Source of the DNA: Gigaspora rosea
Taxonomy: Eukaryota; Glomeromycota; Glomeromycetes; Diversisporales; Gigasporaceae
Reading direction: 5' to 3'
NCBI GenBank assembly: GCA_003550325.1
Contig: QKWP01002017.1
Span: 18,400 to 82,399 of the forward strand
Length of the DNA stretch: 64,000 nt
The notes under the pieces were generated by a model. The model had not been told where the DNA came from and did not search any database. It saw nothing but the letters and a program-made list of their open reading frames with translations. Both the position numbers and the translations under genes were made by a program. Positions 11,782-21,516 of this stretch are shown one piece after another (position 1 is the stretch's first letter; every line of letters begins with the position of its first letter).

Positions 11782-11809
11782 AGTCGCTACACCCTTAACT
11801 CTTTATTTT

Positions 11810-11950
11810 TACTTGTACATGATTCCAATAGTCTATATTAATATATAAATCAATCCTACAAGCTATAAAAGTATCAAAAATTTTCTAAATGTACAAAAAA
11901 AGGTGTATTGTGTATTGTTCAAATTTGGTAATATCTGAGACTGTAATATG
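11810..11950. other. Short spacer
   Basis: AT-rich sequence between the retroposon B target site and the next element. Nothing recognised. Confidence 0.4.
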
Positions 11951-12133
11951 GCTTAAGAAGGACCCCGAAAAATCTATGTAAGGTCATAGTTGAAAAATAG
12001 CTAATGGAGGGCCGTTTTTTAAAAAAGGTTATATTTAAAAAGTAGGTATTGGAGAAAAGGTTATATTTGAAAACGGGTAATAGGTAAAATAAGTATATTT
12101 GAAAAAATGGTAATGGGTAATTTTTATGGATGG

Positions 12134-12800
12134 CAATCAAATCGCCGACAATCACTTCACAGACGTCAATCTACAACAACAATCATTTTACCGACAAGCT
12201 TTTTTTACCGACACAAAATTCGCCGACACTTGATTTACCGACAAGTTCCTTTTCACCGACAAGTTGATTTTACTGACACATACTTCACCGACAGTTACAT
12301 TTACCGACAAGCTCATTTTACTGAAAATAGAATATACCGACAAGCATATTCTACTGACAATACAATTCGTCGACAATACGATTTGCCGACAATACAATTG
12401 CTGACAATACAACTCGTTGACATATGAGACCATGGCAATGTAATAAACTACTAATGTTTTTTTCGTCTGTCTTATAGTGTTAGAATAGGATTTGGGTATA
12501 GATTTCATATTTATAGAGTATATATGGATTTTAGCAGGGCTTATAGTTTCAAATCGAGACCCTATAACTTCAGCATTAACCATGATACTTAAGGCATCTG
12601 GCGAATTGTTTGTCGGCAAATTTTTTGTTGGTGAACTGTATTGTTGGTAGAATAATCTTGTCAGTAAATTCTATTTTCGGTAAAATGAGCTTGTCGGTAA
12701 GTTGATTTTGTCGGTAAAATTAACTGTCAGTGAAGTGTGTCGGTAAAATGGTTGTCAGTGTAGTATTATGTCTGTGAAGTGATTGTCAGTGAAATAATAC
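12134..12800. mobile_element. Foldback element built of ACCGACA arrays
   Basis: The left arm (about 12134-12425) carries about 16 copies of a TTTACCGACAA-like motif spaced 15-20 bp. The right arm (about 12605-12800) carries about a dozen in the opposite orientation (TTGTCGGTAAAA). The outer ends pair as GACAATCACTTCACAGAC. The central 180 bp resembles the interior of the MITE at 13752-13973 (TATGGATTTTAGCAGG / TATGTAGATTTTAGTAGG). It interrupts the repeated units of element Y. ORFs at 12107-12427 and 12188-12619 only reflect the repeats. Confidence 0.8.
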
Positions 12801-12869
12801 GAATTCAATTTTTATAAATGTTATATTTGAAATATGCTAATGAAAAATTGGGGCATAATAGTAACCCAG

Positions 12870-13085
12870 CAGGTAAAAAGGAGAGAGGAAAAAAGGGAGA
12901 GAGGGGTAAAAGAGAGAGAAAGGTAAAAGGAAGAAAAAGGTAAAGGGAGAGAGGGGTAAAAGAGAGAGAGGGAGAAAAGAAAGAGAAGGAGAAAAGAAAG
13001 AAAGGGGAAAAAGGGAGAGAGGGAGAAAAGGGGGAGAGGGGTAAAAAGGAAAGAGAGTAAAAGGGAGAAAGGGGTAAAAATTGCT
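12870..13085. repeat. Polypurine GGGAGAGA/GGGTAAAA tract
   Basis: About 215 bp of almost pure purine on the plus strand, built of GAGAGAGGGGTAAAAG-like units. The two overlapping minus-strand ORFs rich in Ser, Pro, Leu and Phe here are by-products of the repeat. Confidence 0.9.
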
Positions 13086-13130
13086 CAAAACAGCTTTTTT
13101 TTTTTTTAGAGAACACTCTGTTTTTTTTTT

Positions 13131-13486
13131 NNNNNNNNNNNNNNNNNNNNNNNNNNNNNNNNNNNNNNNNNNNNNNNNNNNNNNNNNNNNNNNNNNNNNN
13201 NNNNNNNNNNNNNNNNNNNNNNNNNNNNNNNNNNNNNNNNNNNNNNNNNNNNNNNNNNNNNNNNNNNNNNNNNNNNNNNNNNNNNNNNNNNNNNNNNNNN
13301 NNNNNNNNNNNNNNNNNNNNNNNNNNNNNNNNNNNNNNNNNNNNNNNNNNNNNNNNNNNNNNNNNNNNNNNNNNNNNNNNNNNNNNNNNNNNNNNNNNNN
13401 NNNNNNNNNNNNNNNNNNNNNNNNNNNNNNNNNNNNNNNNNNNNNNNNNNNNNNNNNNNNNNNNNNNNNNNNNNNNNNNNNNNNNN
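13131..13486. other. Assembly gap (356 N)
   Basis: Runs of N flanked on both sides by poly-T and TTTTTAGAGAAC repeats. The unsequenced part is probably more of the same minisatellite, as the ungapped copy at 15540-15820 suggests. Confidence 0.95.
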
Positions 13487-13751
13487 TTTTTTTTTAGAGA
13501 ACGTTGTGTTTTTTTTTTTTTAGAAAATGTTATATTTCAAAAAAAGTTAAAAATAGATAAAAGTTCTATCTAATGTTTAAAATATAGCTTATATTACCAA
13601 ACCAAAACTGCTAACCAAAAAAATTTTTACTATGATGCTCAAATATAACCTTACTTAGATTATTCAGGGTCCTGCTTAAGATCACATGATTACTATAACA
13701 TAATTTAGACCAGAGTGTTTAATGCTAGGCTGTATTAAGTAATATTAAGTA

Positions 13752-13973
13752 TGGCAGCTTATGCTGAAATTGGCTTATGCTGAAAATTTAAGTTATTTTA
13801 TTATGAAATTATAAAATTTTAGAGGGCTTTTTCAGGGGTGTTTTTTTTATAGTTTGGTTAGGGTTTAGGGTTAGGGTTATCAATAAAAGAGTATATGTAG
13901 ATTTTAGTAGGTATTATAGATTTAAATAGAAACCCCGGATTTCAGCATAAGCCAATTTCAGCATAAGCTGCCA
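13752..13973. mobile_element. MULE-type MITE, 222 bp, with TTAGGG-like core
   Basis: TIRs of about 34 bp start TGGCAGCTTATGCTGAAATT. Flanks TATTAAGTA (13743-13751) and CATTAAGTA (13974-13982) form a 9 bp TSD with one mismatch, pointing to Mutator mobilisation. The interior at 13857-13881 reads GGTTAGGGTTTAGGGTTAGG. Confidence 0.8.
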
Positions 13974-13989
13974 CATTAAGTAATTGTAA

Positions 13990-14400
13990 TTTTATTTAAA
14001 TTTCAAAAAGTGTTTTACTAAAACGCACCTATAGTGTTTTACATCATATTACACAAAACTATTAGAATAGCCAATCAAAATTTAAGATCAGGTATAACAT
14101 AAAATTTTGGTTTTTTTGTTTATTTTTTAAAAAAACATTCATATCTCTAAAGTTTGCTTATGAAACCACCATTGGGGCTCTAATAAAAAAAATTCCTTGC
14201 TAAATTTTGGTATAAACTATGCCCCCTGTTCTATCCCAGGTCTCATCCTAATCCTAAGGTAATAAAAATTTATTTTTTGTTTTATAAAAGTTTATTTTTT
14301 GTTTTTGTTACACAAATTTGTAAATCTAATTTACCTATGGTGGTAAAACACCATAAGTGCGTTTTATAATAATTGTTCAAAAAATTAAAATTTTATTACA
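13990..14400. mobile_element. MITE, about 400 bp
   Basis: The segment AAAACGCACCTATAGTGTTT near 14020 pairs with AAAACGCACTTATGGTGTTT read back from 14372. Outer, weaker pairing extends both arms by about 30 bp. Exact ends and TSD were not resolved. CCTAATCCTAAGG-like sequence lies inside. Confidence 0.6.
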
Positions 14401-14724
14401 ATATACATAAAGTAACAAAGTTACAAAAATTCAGTTAGTATTATTGCATCATTCAATTTGAATGTACAACTTGAATTGAATCACCAAAAATTTGATCTAA
14501 GAAACTAAATATCGTGTGTTTAAAATTATTTAATGAATTTTACTTAAAATTATACAAAGTTATGTAAAATTACTATAATTTAACATCCCTACATAAAGTT
14601 GTAAAAAAAATTAAATAAATCTTTAATAATTTCTGAATACAATCTTAGCTATTAATAGCCACTTAGCCAATATTTTTATCAGCTGGTTAAGCTAGCCAAT
14701 AAAAAACCTTGTAGCTTGTAACCC

Positions 14725-15380
14725 TAGAGATCTAACTTAATGAATAATTTATTCAAATATTCATTAAATATTCAAATATTTTGAATATATAATTTTTTCA
14801 TTGAATAAATATTCAAATATTTAAATTTCACTGAATATATTTATTGAATATTCATTGAATATATATATATATAATTTTATATTTTATTTTATTTTTAATA
14901 AATTATTTGCAATTTTATTGGCTAATTTAAGTGAAATAGTTATATAATTTTTTAAAATTGAAATATATTTAATATTTAATGAATATTCAATAAATATTTG
15001 AATATTCATTCAAAATTTTTGAATGAATATTTAAATACTAAAAAATTGATCAAATGAATATTCAGATGCTTATTTTTTGAACAAGTCAGACCAGAACCCA
15101 GACATCTCTTATAGGTCATAACTGGATTTTGGCCAATTTTGAACTAATTTACTGAAAATGACAAAACTATATTTACTTAAATAACTTCTGATCTAGTAAT
15201 CAGAATTGAATCAACTTTTTTTGTTAAATGTGCCTTACAGAGAGCTTTATTTTAAAAAAAAGTTCATTCAAATTGGACTAATGGATGCCAAGATAATTGC
15301 CAAAAACTGTTTTTTTGCTTTTTAAATTTCAGCGGTTTTTGTTAATTGTACCATATGTCCGGGGTCCTGTCAGACCTCTA
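14725..15380. mobile_element. hAT-type MITE B, copy 1, split by element J
   Basis: Ends TAGAGATCTAACTT and TAGAGGTCTGACTTGTTC (reverse strand) match the copy at 52950-53297, whose 8 bp TSD is clear. The interior is a long array of ATTCAAATATT / AATATTTGAAT. Element J sits within its right end. No convincing TSD remains here. Confidence 0.65.
15093..15368. mobile_element. AGGACCC-type element J, 276 bp
   Basis: It starts AGAACCCAGACAT and ends ATGTCCGGGGTCCT, short imperfect TIRs. The TSD GTCAGACC is perfect (15085-15092 and 15369-15376) and lies in the end of MITE B, so J inserted later. A related end occurs at 35722-35755. Confidence 0.75.
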
Positions 15381-15399
15381 AGTAATACTACTCTAAACA

Positions 15400-16728
15400 A
15401 GGTCTCTGAATAATCTATGTGAGCTTATATTTGAGTATCATAGTAAATTTTTTTTGGTTAGTACTTTTATATTGATATATATAAGCTATATTTTAAATAT
15501 TAGATAAAACTTTTATTCAATTTTAATTTTTTTTGAAATACAATGTTCTCTAAAAAAAAAAAAAAACAGGGTTATGTTTATTTAAAAAAAAAAGATTTAC
15601 ATTCTTTAAAAAAGAAATAAAAAAATAAAAAAAAAACAAAGTTATATTTTTTTTAAAAAAAAAAACAAAGTTACATTTTTTTTTTAAAAAAAAAGTTATA
15701 TTTTTTTAAAAAAAAAAACTATTTACATTTACTAAAAAAAAAAGTGTTAAGTTTACTAAAAAAAAACAAAAAAACCTATATTACATTCTCTAAAAAAAAA
15801 AAAAAAATTATAAAAAATTTCTTAACCCATTTAATTCATAATCTGGCATAAGTTATATCATAAATATATATAGTATAAAATATAAAAAAAAAAAATTTTA
15901 CACTTATACTATTTTTATTTATATTTTTTTAATTTTTGTCTTTTTTAATTTTTGTATTTATTACCTATCAGGTCACTATTATGGTCTGGATTTTTCATTA
16001 GCATATTTTAAATATAAGATTTATAAAAATTACTCTTACTAGCATTCTTTTAAATATACCTAATATACCTTTTTTGTCATTTAGCTGTTTTCAAATATAA
16101 TTTTTTTCCAATATGGGGCATCCATAAATAACGTTATGTACCCTCATAATAGCGCATGACCCCTCTCTACTATATAAAAAAAATTTTCAAAATCCATATG
16201 TTTATATATAAAATTTTACAAAAACTTGAATATATTGTGAAACAGTAATCCGATTTAGATAATTTAGGTACTATACAATTTGTCTTAGTGAGACGAATCC
16301 AATGATACCAAAATCATGATATTTAGATCACTAGATTAAAAGATATTTACAAAAAACTATTGGTTATATAGTAATTTTATAAAAAAGATATGACCAATAG
16401 TATTGGGCCAATAAATTTTGATCTAGTAATCCAAATGAAATGAAATTGATATCATTTGACTCTTCTCTCTGAGACGAATCTAATGGTACCAAAATCATTA
16501 AATTTGGGCTACTAGTTTAGTTTTTAGACAATTTTTTCTAAAAATTACATTATATTTTTTTGACCCCCTCTATTTATATAGAAAAACGTTATCGTTCTCC
16601 AATCACCCTCTTGTATAATGTTATTTATAGAAGCCCCTATTTACTTTTCAAATATAACCTTTTTTAAAAAAAAGGGCCTCTATTAGCAATTTTTCAAATA
16701 TGACCTTATATAAATTGCTCGGGGTCCT
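15400..16728 (-). mobile_element. AGGACCC-ended element Y, copy 2
   Basis: In reverse orientation it matches copy 1: CGGGGTCCT end at 16728, TTATATTTGA-type units, poly-A with TGTTCTCT blocks at 15540-15820, and GAATAATC near 15406. The left terminus is degraded (AGGTCTCT). The complete minisatellite here shows what copy 1 lost in its gap. A Harbinger-like MITE is nested at 16115-16637. Confidence 0.7.
16115..16637. mobile_element. Harbinger-like MITE E, copy 1
   Basis: TIRs GGGGCATCCATAAATAACGT / GGGGCTTCTATAAATAACAT bound 523 bp. TAT flanks both ends, a 3 bp TSD. The interior is palindromic and holds two copies of a GAGACGAATC module. An inverted copy of the same length is at 59761-60286. 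Superfamily inferred from the GGGG ends and 3 bp TSD. Confidence 0.75.
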
Positions 16729-16982
16729 GGTGATATTATACTATTACATGATACTGCAATCAGCTAAAGCGAAGTTTATGATACTTTTATGATGATCACG
16801 TGAATGACTATTCATTTTGAATATTGATCATGTGCATCAAATATAACCAATCAACACTTGGCTAAAAACCTTTTCATAAAAAAACCTTGAAAATAAATTA
16901 TAAAAAAATATGAAATTTATTTGCAATATTTTAATTTGCATAATATATATTTTTATTCATTATAATAATACCATACTATATA

Positions 16983-17407
16983 GGGGCGTGCCATTTATTA
17001 CGTAATATTTTTTATTTAGTAGCCACTTCTACTCAGTATTGTTACTTGGATGTTTTTGGACATTTTGGACATTTTTTCAAATTAAAATTACTTAAAATTT
17101 TATTAAGATAATCTATTTTAATTTTTTCATCAATGAGTTCAGCACCTAAAAAAATATATAATTATATATTTTTTTAAATTACTTTATTAATTAGTTAAAC
17201 ATGGGACATAGGCTTGGACAATTTTGAACAATCTTGAACGTTGGACAAAAAACATAGTATGGACATGTCCAAGTGACAACATTGCCTCTACCCATGTATG
17301 GTGTGATCATTTTATCTAATTTTGATTGATTAATATAATATATAGATGTGATTACTACCTCTGACCATGTATTCATGATAAAAATTACATAATAAATGGC
17401 ATGCCCC
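16983..17407. mobile_element. Short TIR element split by a hAT MITE
   Basis: The end GGGGCGTGCCATTTATTACG at 16983 pairs with GGGGCATGCCATTTATTATG read back from 17407. Without its nested hAT MITE the element is only about 170 bp. No clear TSD. Confidence 0.7.
17034..17284. mobile_element. hAT-type MITE (CAGTGTTG family), intact copy
   Basis: Ends CAGTATTGTTACTTGGATG and CAATGTTGTCACTTGGACATG (trimmed to the shared part) are inverted. Flanks CTTCTACT and CCTCTACC form a worn 8 bp TSD. It is 251 bp long and matches 41487-41735 in inverted orientation almost end to end. Confidence 0.8.
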
Positions 17408-17559
17408 AAATTGGCTACTGGTATATAGTATATAAAAATCTCAGGCAAGCATAATTCCATAAATTCTATCTTTTTTAAAATCTCAAGAGCATAATTTAAA
17501 TATATTCTTTATTTTTTAAAAAATTCTAAATCTGTAAAATAGAATTTTAATAAACCAAA

Positions 17560-18150
17560 AACCCTGGGTCAGATAGAGCAATGGTTAGCGCTCCGGGGTC
17601 GTATTCGCAAGGTCGCTGGTTCGAGTCTAGTGGATGACAAAAACCGTGTTGGAACCACGAATAGCTAGGATCTATATTGAGGACTTGCACTTCTTCTCTA
17701 CTTACAAATATGGTACTACAGTGATAAGAGCTGCGTGACATAGCCACAAAGGTTATGCAGCATCCAGAAAGGAAAAAATCTGACAAGAAACGTCGTAAAC
17801 ATAAGAGATATCCACTATAAAAAAGGAAATAGAGAAATATGTAAGAGGTACCTGATAATACTGCACTGAACAAAAATGGAAAGTAGTTCCTGGGGTATAT
17901 AAAAACGGCCGACCTATATAGTGCTCTAGCGGAAAGTGACTTCCTTAAAGCTATCTAAGATCTGCGAGATATGGGGCACCAGGGCGTGGTGGGCTTGCTG
18001 GATTCACCAGGATAAACAGACGATAGAAGGGAGATATAGGTTAGTTAGAATAAAAACCCCTAATGTATAATGTATGACCCTTGAAATCGAATTAATAAAA
18101 GAGCGCCAACTGTCGCCTCTAGCAATAGAACTAGGGTTAAAAAAAAAAAA
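17560..18150 (+). mobile_element. tRNA-derived SINE, family A, copy 1
   Basis: The 591 bp element has a tRNA-like 5' head with Pol III boxes, an unrelated body of about 500 bp and a poly(A) tail (18139-18150). The perfect 14 bp TSD TTTAATAAACCAAA lies at 17546-17559 and 18151-18164. A copy of 596 bp lies on the minus strand at 44522-45117 and matches from head to tail. No coding capacity; the minus-strand ORF at 17547-17873 is a shadow. Mobilisation in trans by a LINE is inferred from the SINE structure. Confidence 0.9.
17574..17628 (+). promoter_or_regulatory. Pol III A and B boxes of SINE A
   Basis: An A-box-like TAGAGCAATGGTTAG at 17574 and a B box GGTTCGAGTCT at 17618-17628 are spaced as in a tRNA gene. 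Both are conserved in the second SINE copy. Confidence 0.75.
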
Positions 18151-18164
18151 TTTAATAAACCAAA

Positions 18165-18537
18165 TATGGACTAATGTGAATTTGTTAGTTCTGCTTAGGT
18201 GCTTTTCATGGCTTGCCTTGAATCAAAGCATGTCCTTGTGTCATATAACATGCCTTCTGTCTAAAAAATAACTATCTGTAACTTTCTGACAACCTTGCTC
18301 GTCTTTTGTGTTAGGTAACTATCTATACTTTCAATTATACCTGATAATCTAGCCAATCAGATACATTATACAAGTCACATGATACATAATAAATATATAT
18401 ATATCAACTCAATTCTGATTCAAGCATAGTTACTTTTTACAAATGCATACTATTACTTCTTACAAATACACAGGTTTTTATTTTATTACAGGTACTATAT
18501 TAATATTTATTTTTTTTATAAGTAACTTTTGGCAATA
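18165..18537. other. Unassigned AT-rich spacer
   Basis: No gene or paired repeat ends were recognised. Confidence 0.4.
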
Positions 18538-18633
18538 TTAAAAACCAACTTTAAAAAAAATTTTTTTTATTAAAAACCAACTTTAAAAAAAATTTTTTTA
18601 TTAAAAACCAACTTTAAAAAAATTTTTTTTTTA
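18538..18633. repeat. 31 bp tandem repeat x3
   Basis: Three near-identical units of TTAAAAACCAACTTTAAA followed by A- and T-runs lie just beyond the 3' end of the RNase H pseudogene. Confidence 0.85.
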
Positions 18634-18884
18634 GAGAACACTTTTGATTCGAAAGATTTTCACTTCAAATTTTTATATTTATTAGAATTTATTTTTTTTT
18701 TTATTTTTTTCATTTTTTATTCTTTGACGAGTCTGCTAGATACTTGCGAGTGAATAGAAGAATACTATGCTAAAATAAATTTACAAGATATTCGGTTCTT
18801 TCTCATATAAGCCTAACACCACTCGGTTTTCTATAAAGGACCTAAGTGTACCCTGTCACACTGTTTCTCTAACGAAACAGGTTT

Positions 18885-20800
18885 CGGTAGTGACCCATTA
18901 GTAGCCATACCAAAAGGGCTTTTTACTCCTCTCAATGAAGCCTAACATCCCTTCTTCCACCAAACTTCCCATCATTTTAAGTCTTTCTGAAACCTTTTCT
19001 TTCCACTTCTCTTTACGTTCCTTCTGGCCTTCTGAAGTTTTGCTTTCTTCATTCTTCTTTTTTCCTCCCTTCTGTCTAGTCTTTTTCCTCTGTTTTTCTT
19101 TTCGTACAATGCCTCTTTTTTCCTCCCATTCATTTACTGTCTGGCAACGGTCTTTCCAAATAATTTCAAAAAGACTATTCTATGTTATGTTTAAAACATT
19201 TTCAATAATGCGATTCGTTATTCTGTTAGAGCGAAGCTGCTTCTGAATTCTTAACTGAGCTTTGTAACAGAACAAACCTTTAATCAAACCTTTCCATACG
19301 CTAATTATCTCCTCTTGATTTTCGCCAAAAATTAGATTCATTAGCTTCTGTTTGGACAGTCGTTTTCGAACGTCTTTTGACAGGTTGTTCCAAGCAAATT
19401 TTGCTGCTACCGATTGAATACTCCACCATGAAATTTCATAGCCTTCACATTCCACCAGGTGATCATGTACTTCCTTGGTTTCTGAATTGCAGCTCAGACA
19501 ATTTGAAGATTCGTATAAGTCAGGTCTTCTCCTATTTAATAGGTCAAGAAGAGGTAGATTTTCTAAAAGGCACTTGATAATAAAACAAGCTTTTTTACTT
19601 CTTCTGGTTGTTGAACCTCGTACACTGGTTACTTCCTTGAGCTTCTTCCAAAACATCAACCAGCTTTTGTCATTGTAACTATTGTTTTGTACTGTACTAC
19701 ACAAACTTTGTGAAAGACGCTACTCAGCACCTATATACCAGTACATGTTGTTGAGTGTTTTGATAAAAGCTCGAGGTGGCATCTCTACTAGCCAATTTTT
19801 CCAAAATAAGACACTTTGAAATCTTGAACTTTCTCCTAATTCTACTTGAATTGTTTCTGATGCTTCACAATCTTGCTTTGCTAGTTTGTCAGCCAAGTCG
19901 TTCCATTTGTTGTTGCTGTGCGCTTTTACCTTATTGAGCTCAAAGGTAATGTTTTTAGTTTTTATTAGATCTACGATTTTTCTGTTAGAAGAAAATTAGA
20001 CAGCTTTTGCGCCCTTCTTGCTGGTTCAAGAGAGAATCCTGATTCCAACGCACAGATTGCTGCCAGACTATCTGTGTAAACTATAATTTCTGCTTCACTT
20101 GGAATTGTTAGGAGCATAGTCCATATTGCTATGAGTTCTGCCTTTGTTGATGATGGCCATTGAAATGCTTTAATTGACATTGTATCCAAAATTTCTTCCT
20201 CTGTGTCGCTTATTTGAACCCACCCAGCTCCTATCGTGCAACAGGGATTAATGTTACTCAAACTCTTTACTAAAGAACTGTCTGTGTAAAAAATGAAACG
20301 TTCACATTTCCTATCTAAATTTTTTCTAAAACTATTTACTAAAAGATACTCTGTTTCACTTTCCAGCTTCTCCTTCAAAATTAATTCTATTTCCAAACAA
20401 TTGACTATGCTAATATTACTGAAAATTTGTTCTTTTGAACCTATACTACTTATTTTTTCTTTTTCCTTGCACCAGAAACCATATCTAAATTTATTGGGAA
20501 TTTACGTTTATCTCCTTCTCTATATGGCCTTGGAAGCACCTCTATGACATCTTCCTTCTTGATCCAGCTTGCACAAACACCTTTACTACTTTCTTCACCA
20601 ATTTGACAGTTTTCGCATTTGACAATGAAGACATTTGATGACTTTTGAGATAAACTATCACGCCAATGTTCGACAAACACTTTTTTTTACCTTTCTGTGT
20701 TATTTTACCATATTCTTGTTTGCTTATATCACTATTATATACGACCCAGTCCTTTCCATCAGTCCTCTGAAATGAAGGTCTTTTTGATCTCCAGGATTAC
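18885..20800 (-). pseudogene. RNase H-containing non-LTR retrotransposon ORF, 3' part, broken
   Basis: The minus strand encodes an RNase H domain with all expected acidic positions visible: FYTDSS (20300), STKAELIAIW (20140), VYTDSLAAI (20080) and KAHSNNKWNDLADKLAK (19925). A Cys/His segment follows (NCLSCNSETKEVHDHLVEC, 19480), as in the C-terminal region of LINE proteins, then IWKDRCQTVNEWEEKR and a Lys/Glu-rich tail ending at a stop near 18890. Frame changes near 20455, 19972 and 19180 and a stop near 19728 break it. Upstream sequence reads RPSFQRTDGKDWVVYNSD. No reverse transcriptase domain is in the window, so this is a 5'-truncated or detached piece. Confidence 0.75.
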
Positions 20801-20912
20801 TTAGAATTTAGCTTTTGATAAATTTATTATATATTATAAACTTTCTTTTTCTTTGAAATAGATGTTACTTATTTAATTCTATAACTTAATGATATTATTT
20901 TAGATAATTTAT

Positions 20913-21516
20913 AATGGGAATAGAAATTTGTTGCACCCACGACATGTTGCACCCTAATTCTGACCAATCAAATCGCATGATTTTGTAGACAAAAAATTTT
21001 AAGTTTTTAAAATTAAAAATTTTACTAGTAAAATATAAAAATAAATAAATGATATCAAAGTATATAACGTAAACTTTTATTCAGAACAACTTTTCTAAGT
21101 CATAAAAGATAGATTGTCTTAGTAAAAAAATAATGTTTTATAAGAAAAATCAAAAATTTTGATCGTTAGTACATATAAAACTTTTTTTACTAAAATAATC
21201 TATATTTACATTTAAGTTTTATATGTAAAACTTTACGTTAAACAAGTTTTTCTAAGTTAAAACAGTAGTTTTATATATGCTAACTTTGGAAATTTTTGAT
21301 TTTTCTTATAAACCGTTTTTTTACTAAGACAACTTATCTTTATGACTTAGAAATGTTGTTTAGAATAAAAGTTTACATTATATAACGTGCTATTTTATAT
21401 ATATTTTACACTTTATTAAGTAAAATTTTAAATTTTTAAAAATAAAATTTTTTGTCTATAAAATCGTGCAATTTGATTGGTCGAAGCAGGGGTGCGACAA
21501 ATTTATTTTTCCATTT
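20913..21516. mobile_element. Foldback MITE M, copy 1 (intact)
   Basis: About 600 bp that is almost one long inverted repeat. The left arm from AATTTGTTGCACC through ACCAATCAAATCGCA pairs with the right arm AATTTGTCGCACC through ACCAATCAAATTGCA, and pairing continues to the centre near 21220. A second copy, 49281-53442, is split by later insertions. No ORF; no firm TSD. Confidence 0.8.

Larger units (their letters stand above)
4194..11794 (-). mobile_element. tRNA-headed retroposon family B, copy 1 (split by nested insertions)
   Basis: Read on the minus strand, the 5' end lies at 11794 and the poly(A) tail (poly-T on plus) at 4195-4203. The 15 bp sequence TTAACTCTTTATTTT flanks both ends (4179-4193 and 11795-11809), a retrotransposition TSD. 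The body is 11794-11183 plus 4561-4194, about 980 bp. The remaining 6.6 kb is a nested hAT MITE with its own insertions. The 5' head is tRNA-like. The body matches 36051-39558 and 40910-41480, and the 3' part matches 53462-53730. ORFs within 11230-11662 are shadows. Confidence 0.85.
11959..13673 (+). mobile_element. AGGACCC-ended element Y, copy 1
   Basis: The element begins AGGACCCCGAAAAATCTATG and ends ..GATTATTCAGGGTCCT. A perfect 8 bp TSD, GCTTAAGA, flanks it (11951-11958 and 13674-13681). Inside are repeated TTATATTTGAAAA units, a nested foldback (12134-12800), a polypurine tract, a poly-T/AGAGAAC minisatellite and an N gap. The copy at 15400-16728 is inverted relative to it and a partial copy ends at 48615. 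No transposase is visible, so it is non-autonomous. Confidence 0.8.

Noticed and set aside
12134..12425. CRISPR array from the evenly spaced ACCGACA repeats
   Set aside because: Repeats are only about 8-11 bp, spacers are not unique sequences of constant length, a mirrored array faces it, and the genome is eukaryotic.
12805..13116. Two overlapping Ser/Pro/Leu/Phe-rich ORFs
   Set aside because: They are translations of a polypurine microsatellite in different frames.
17574..17640. A tRNA gene
   Set aside because: The tRNA-like head continues into a 590 bp body with a poly(A) tail and TSDs, and no proper acceptor-stem closure was seen. It is the 5' part of a SINE. The same applies at 45045-45112, 11730-11794, 36051-36118 and 40911-40985.
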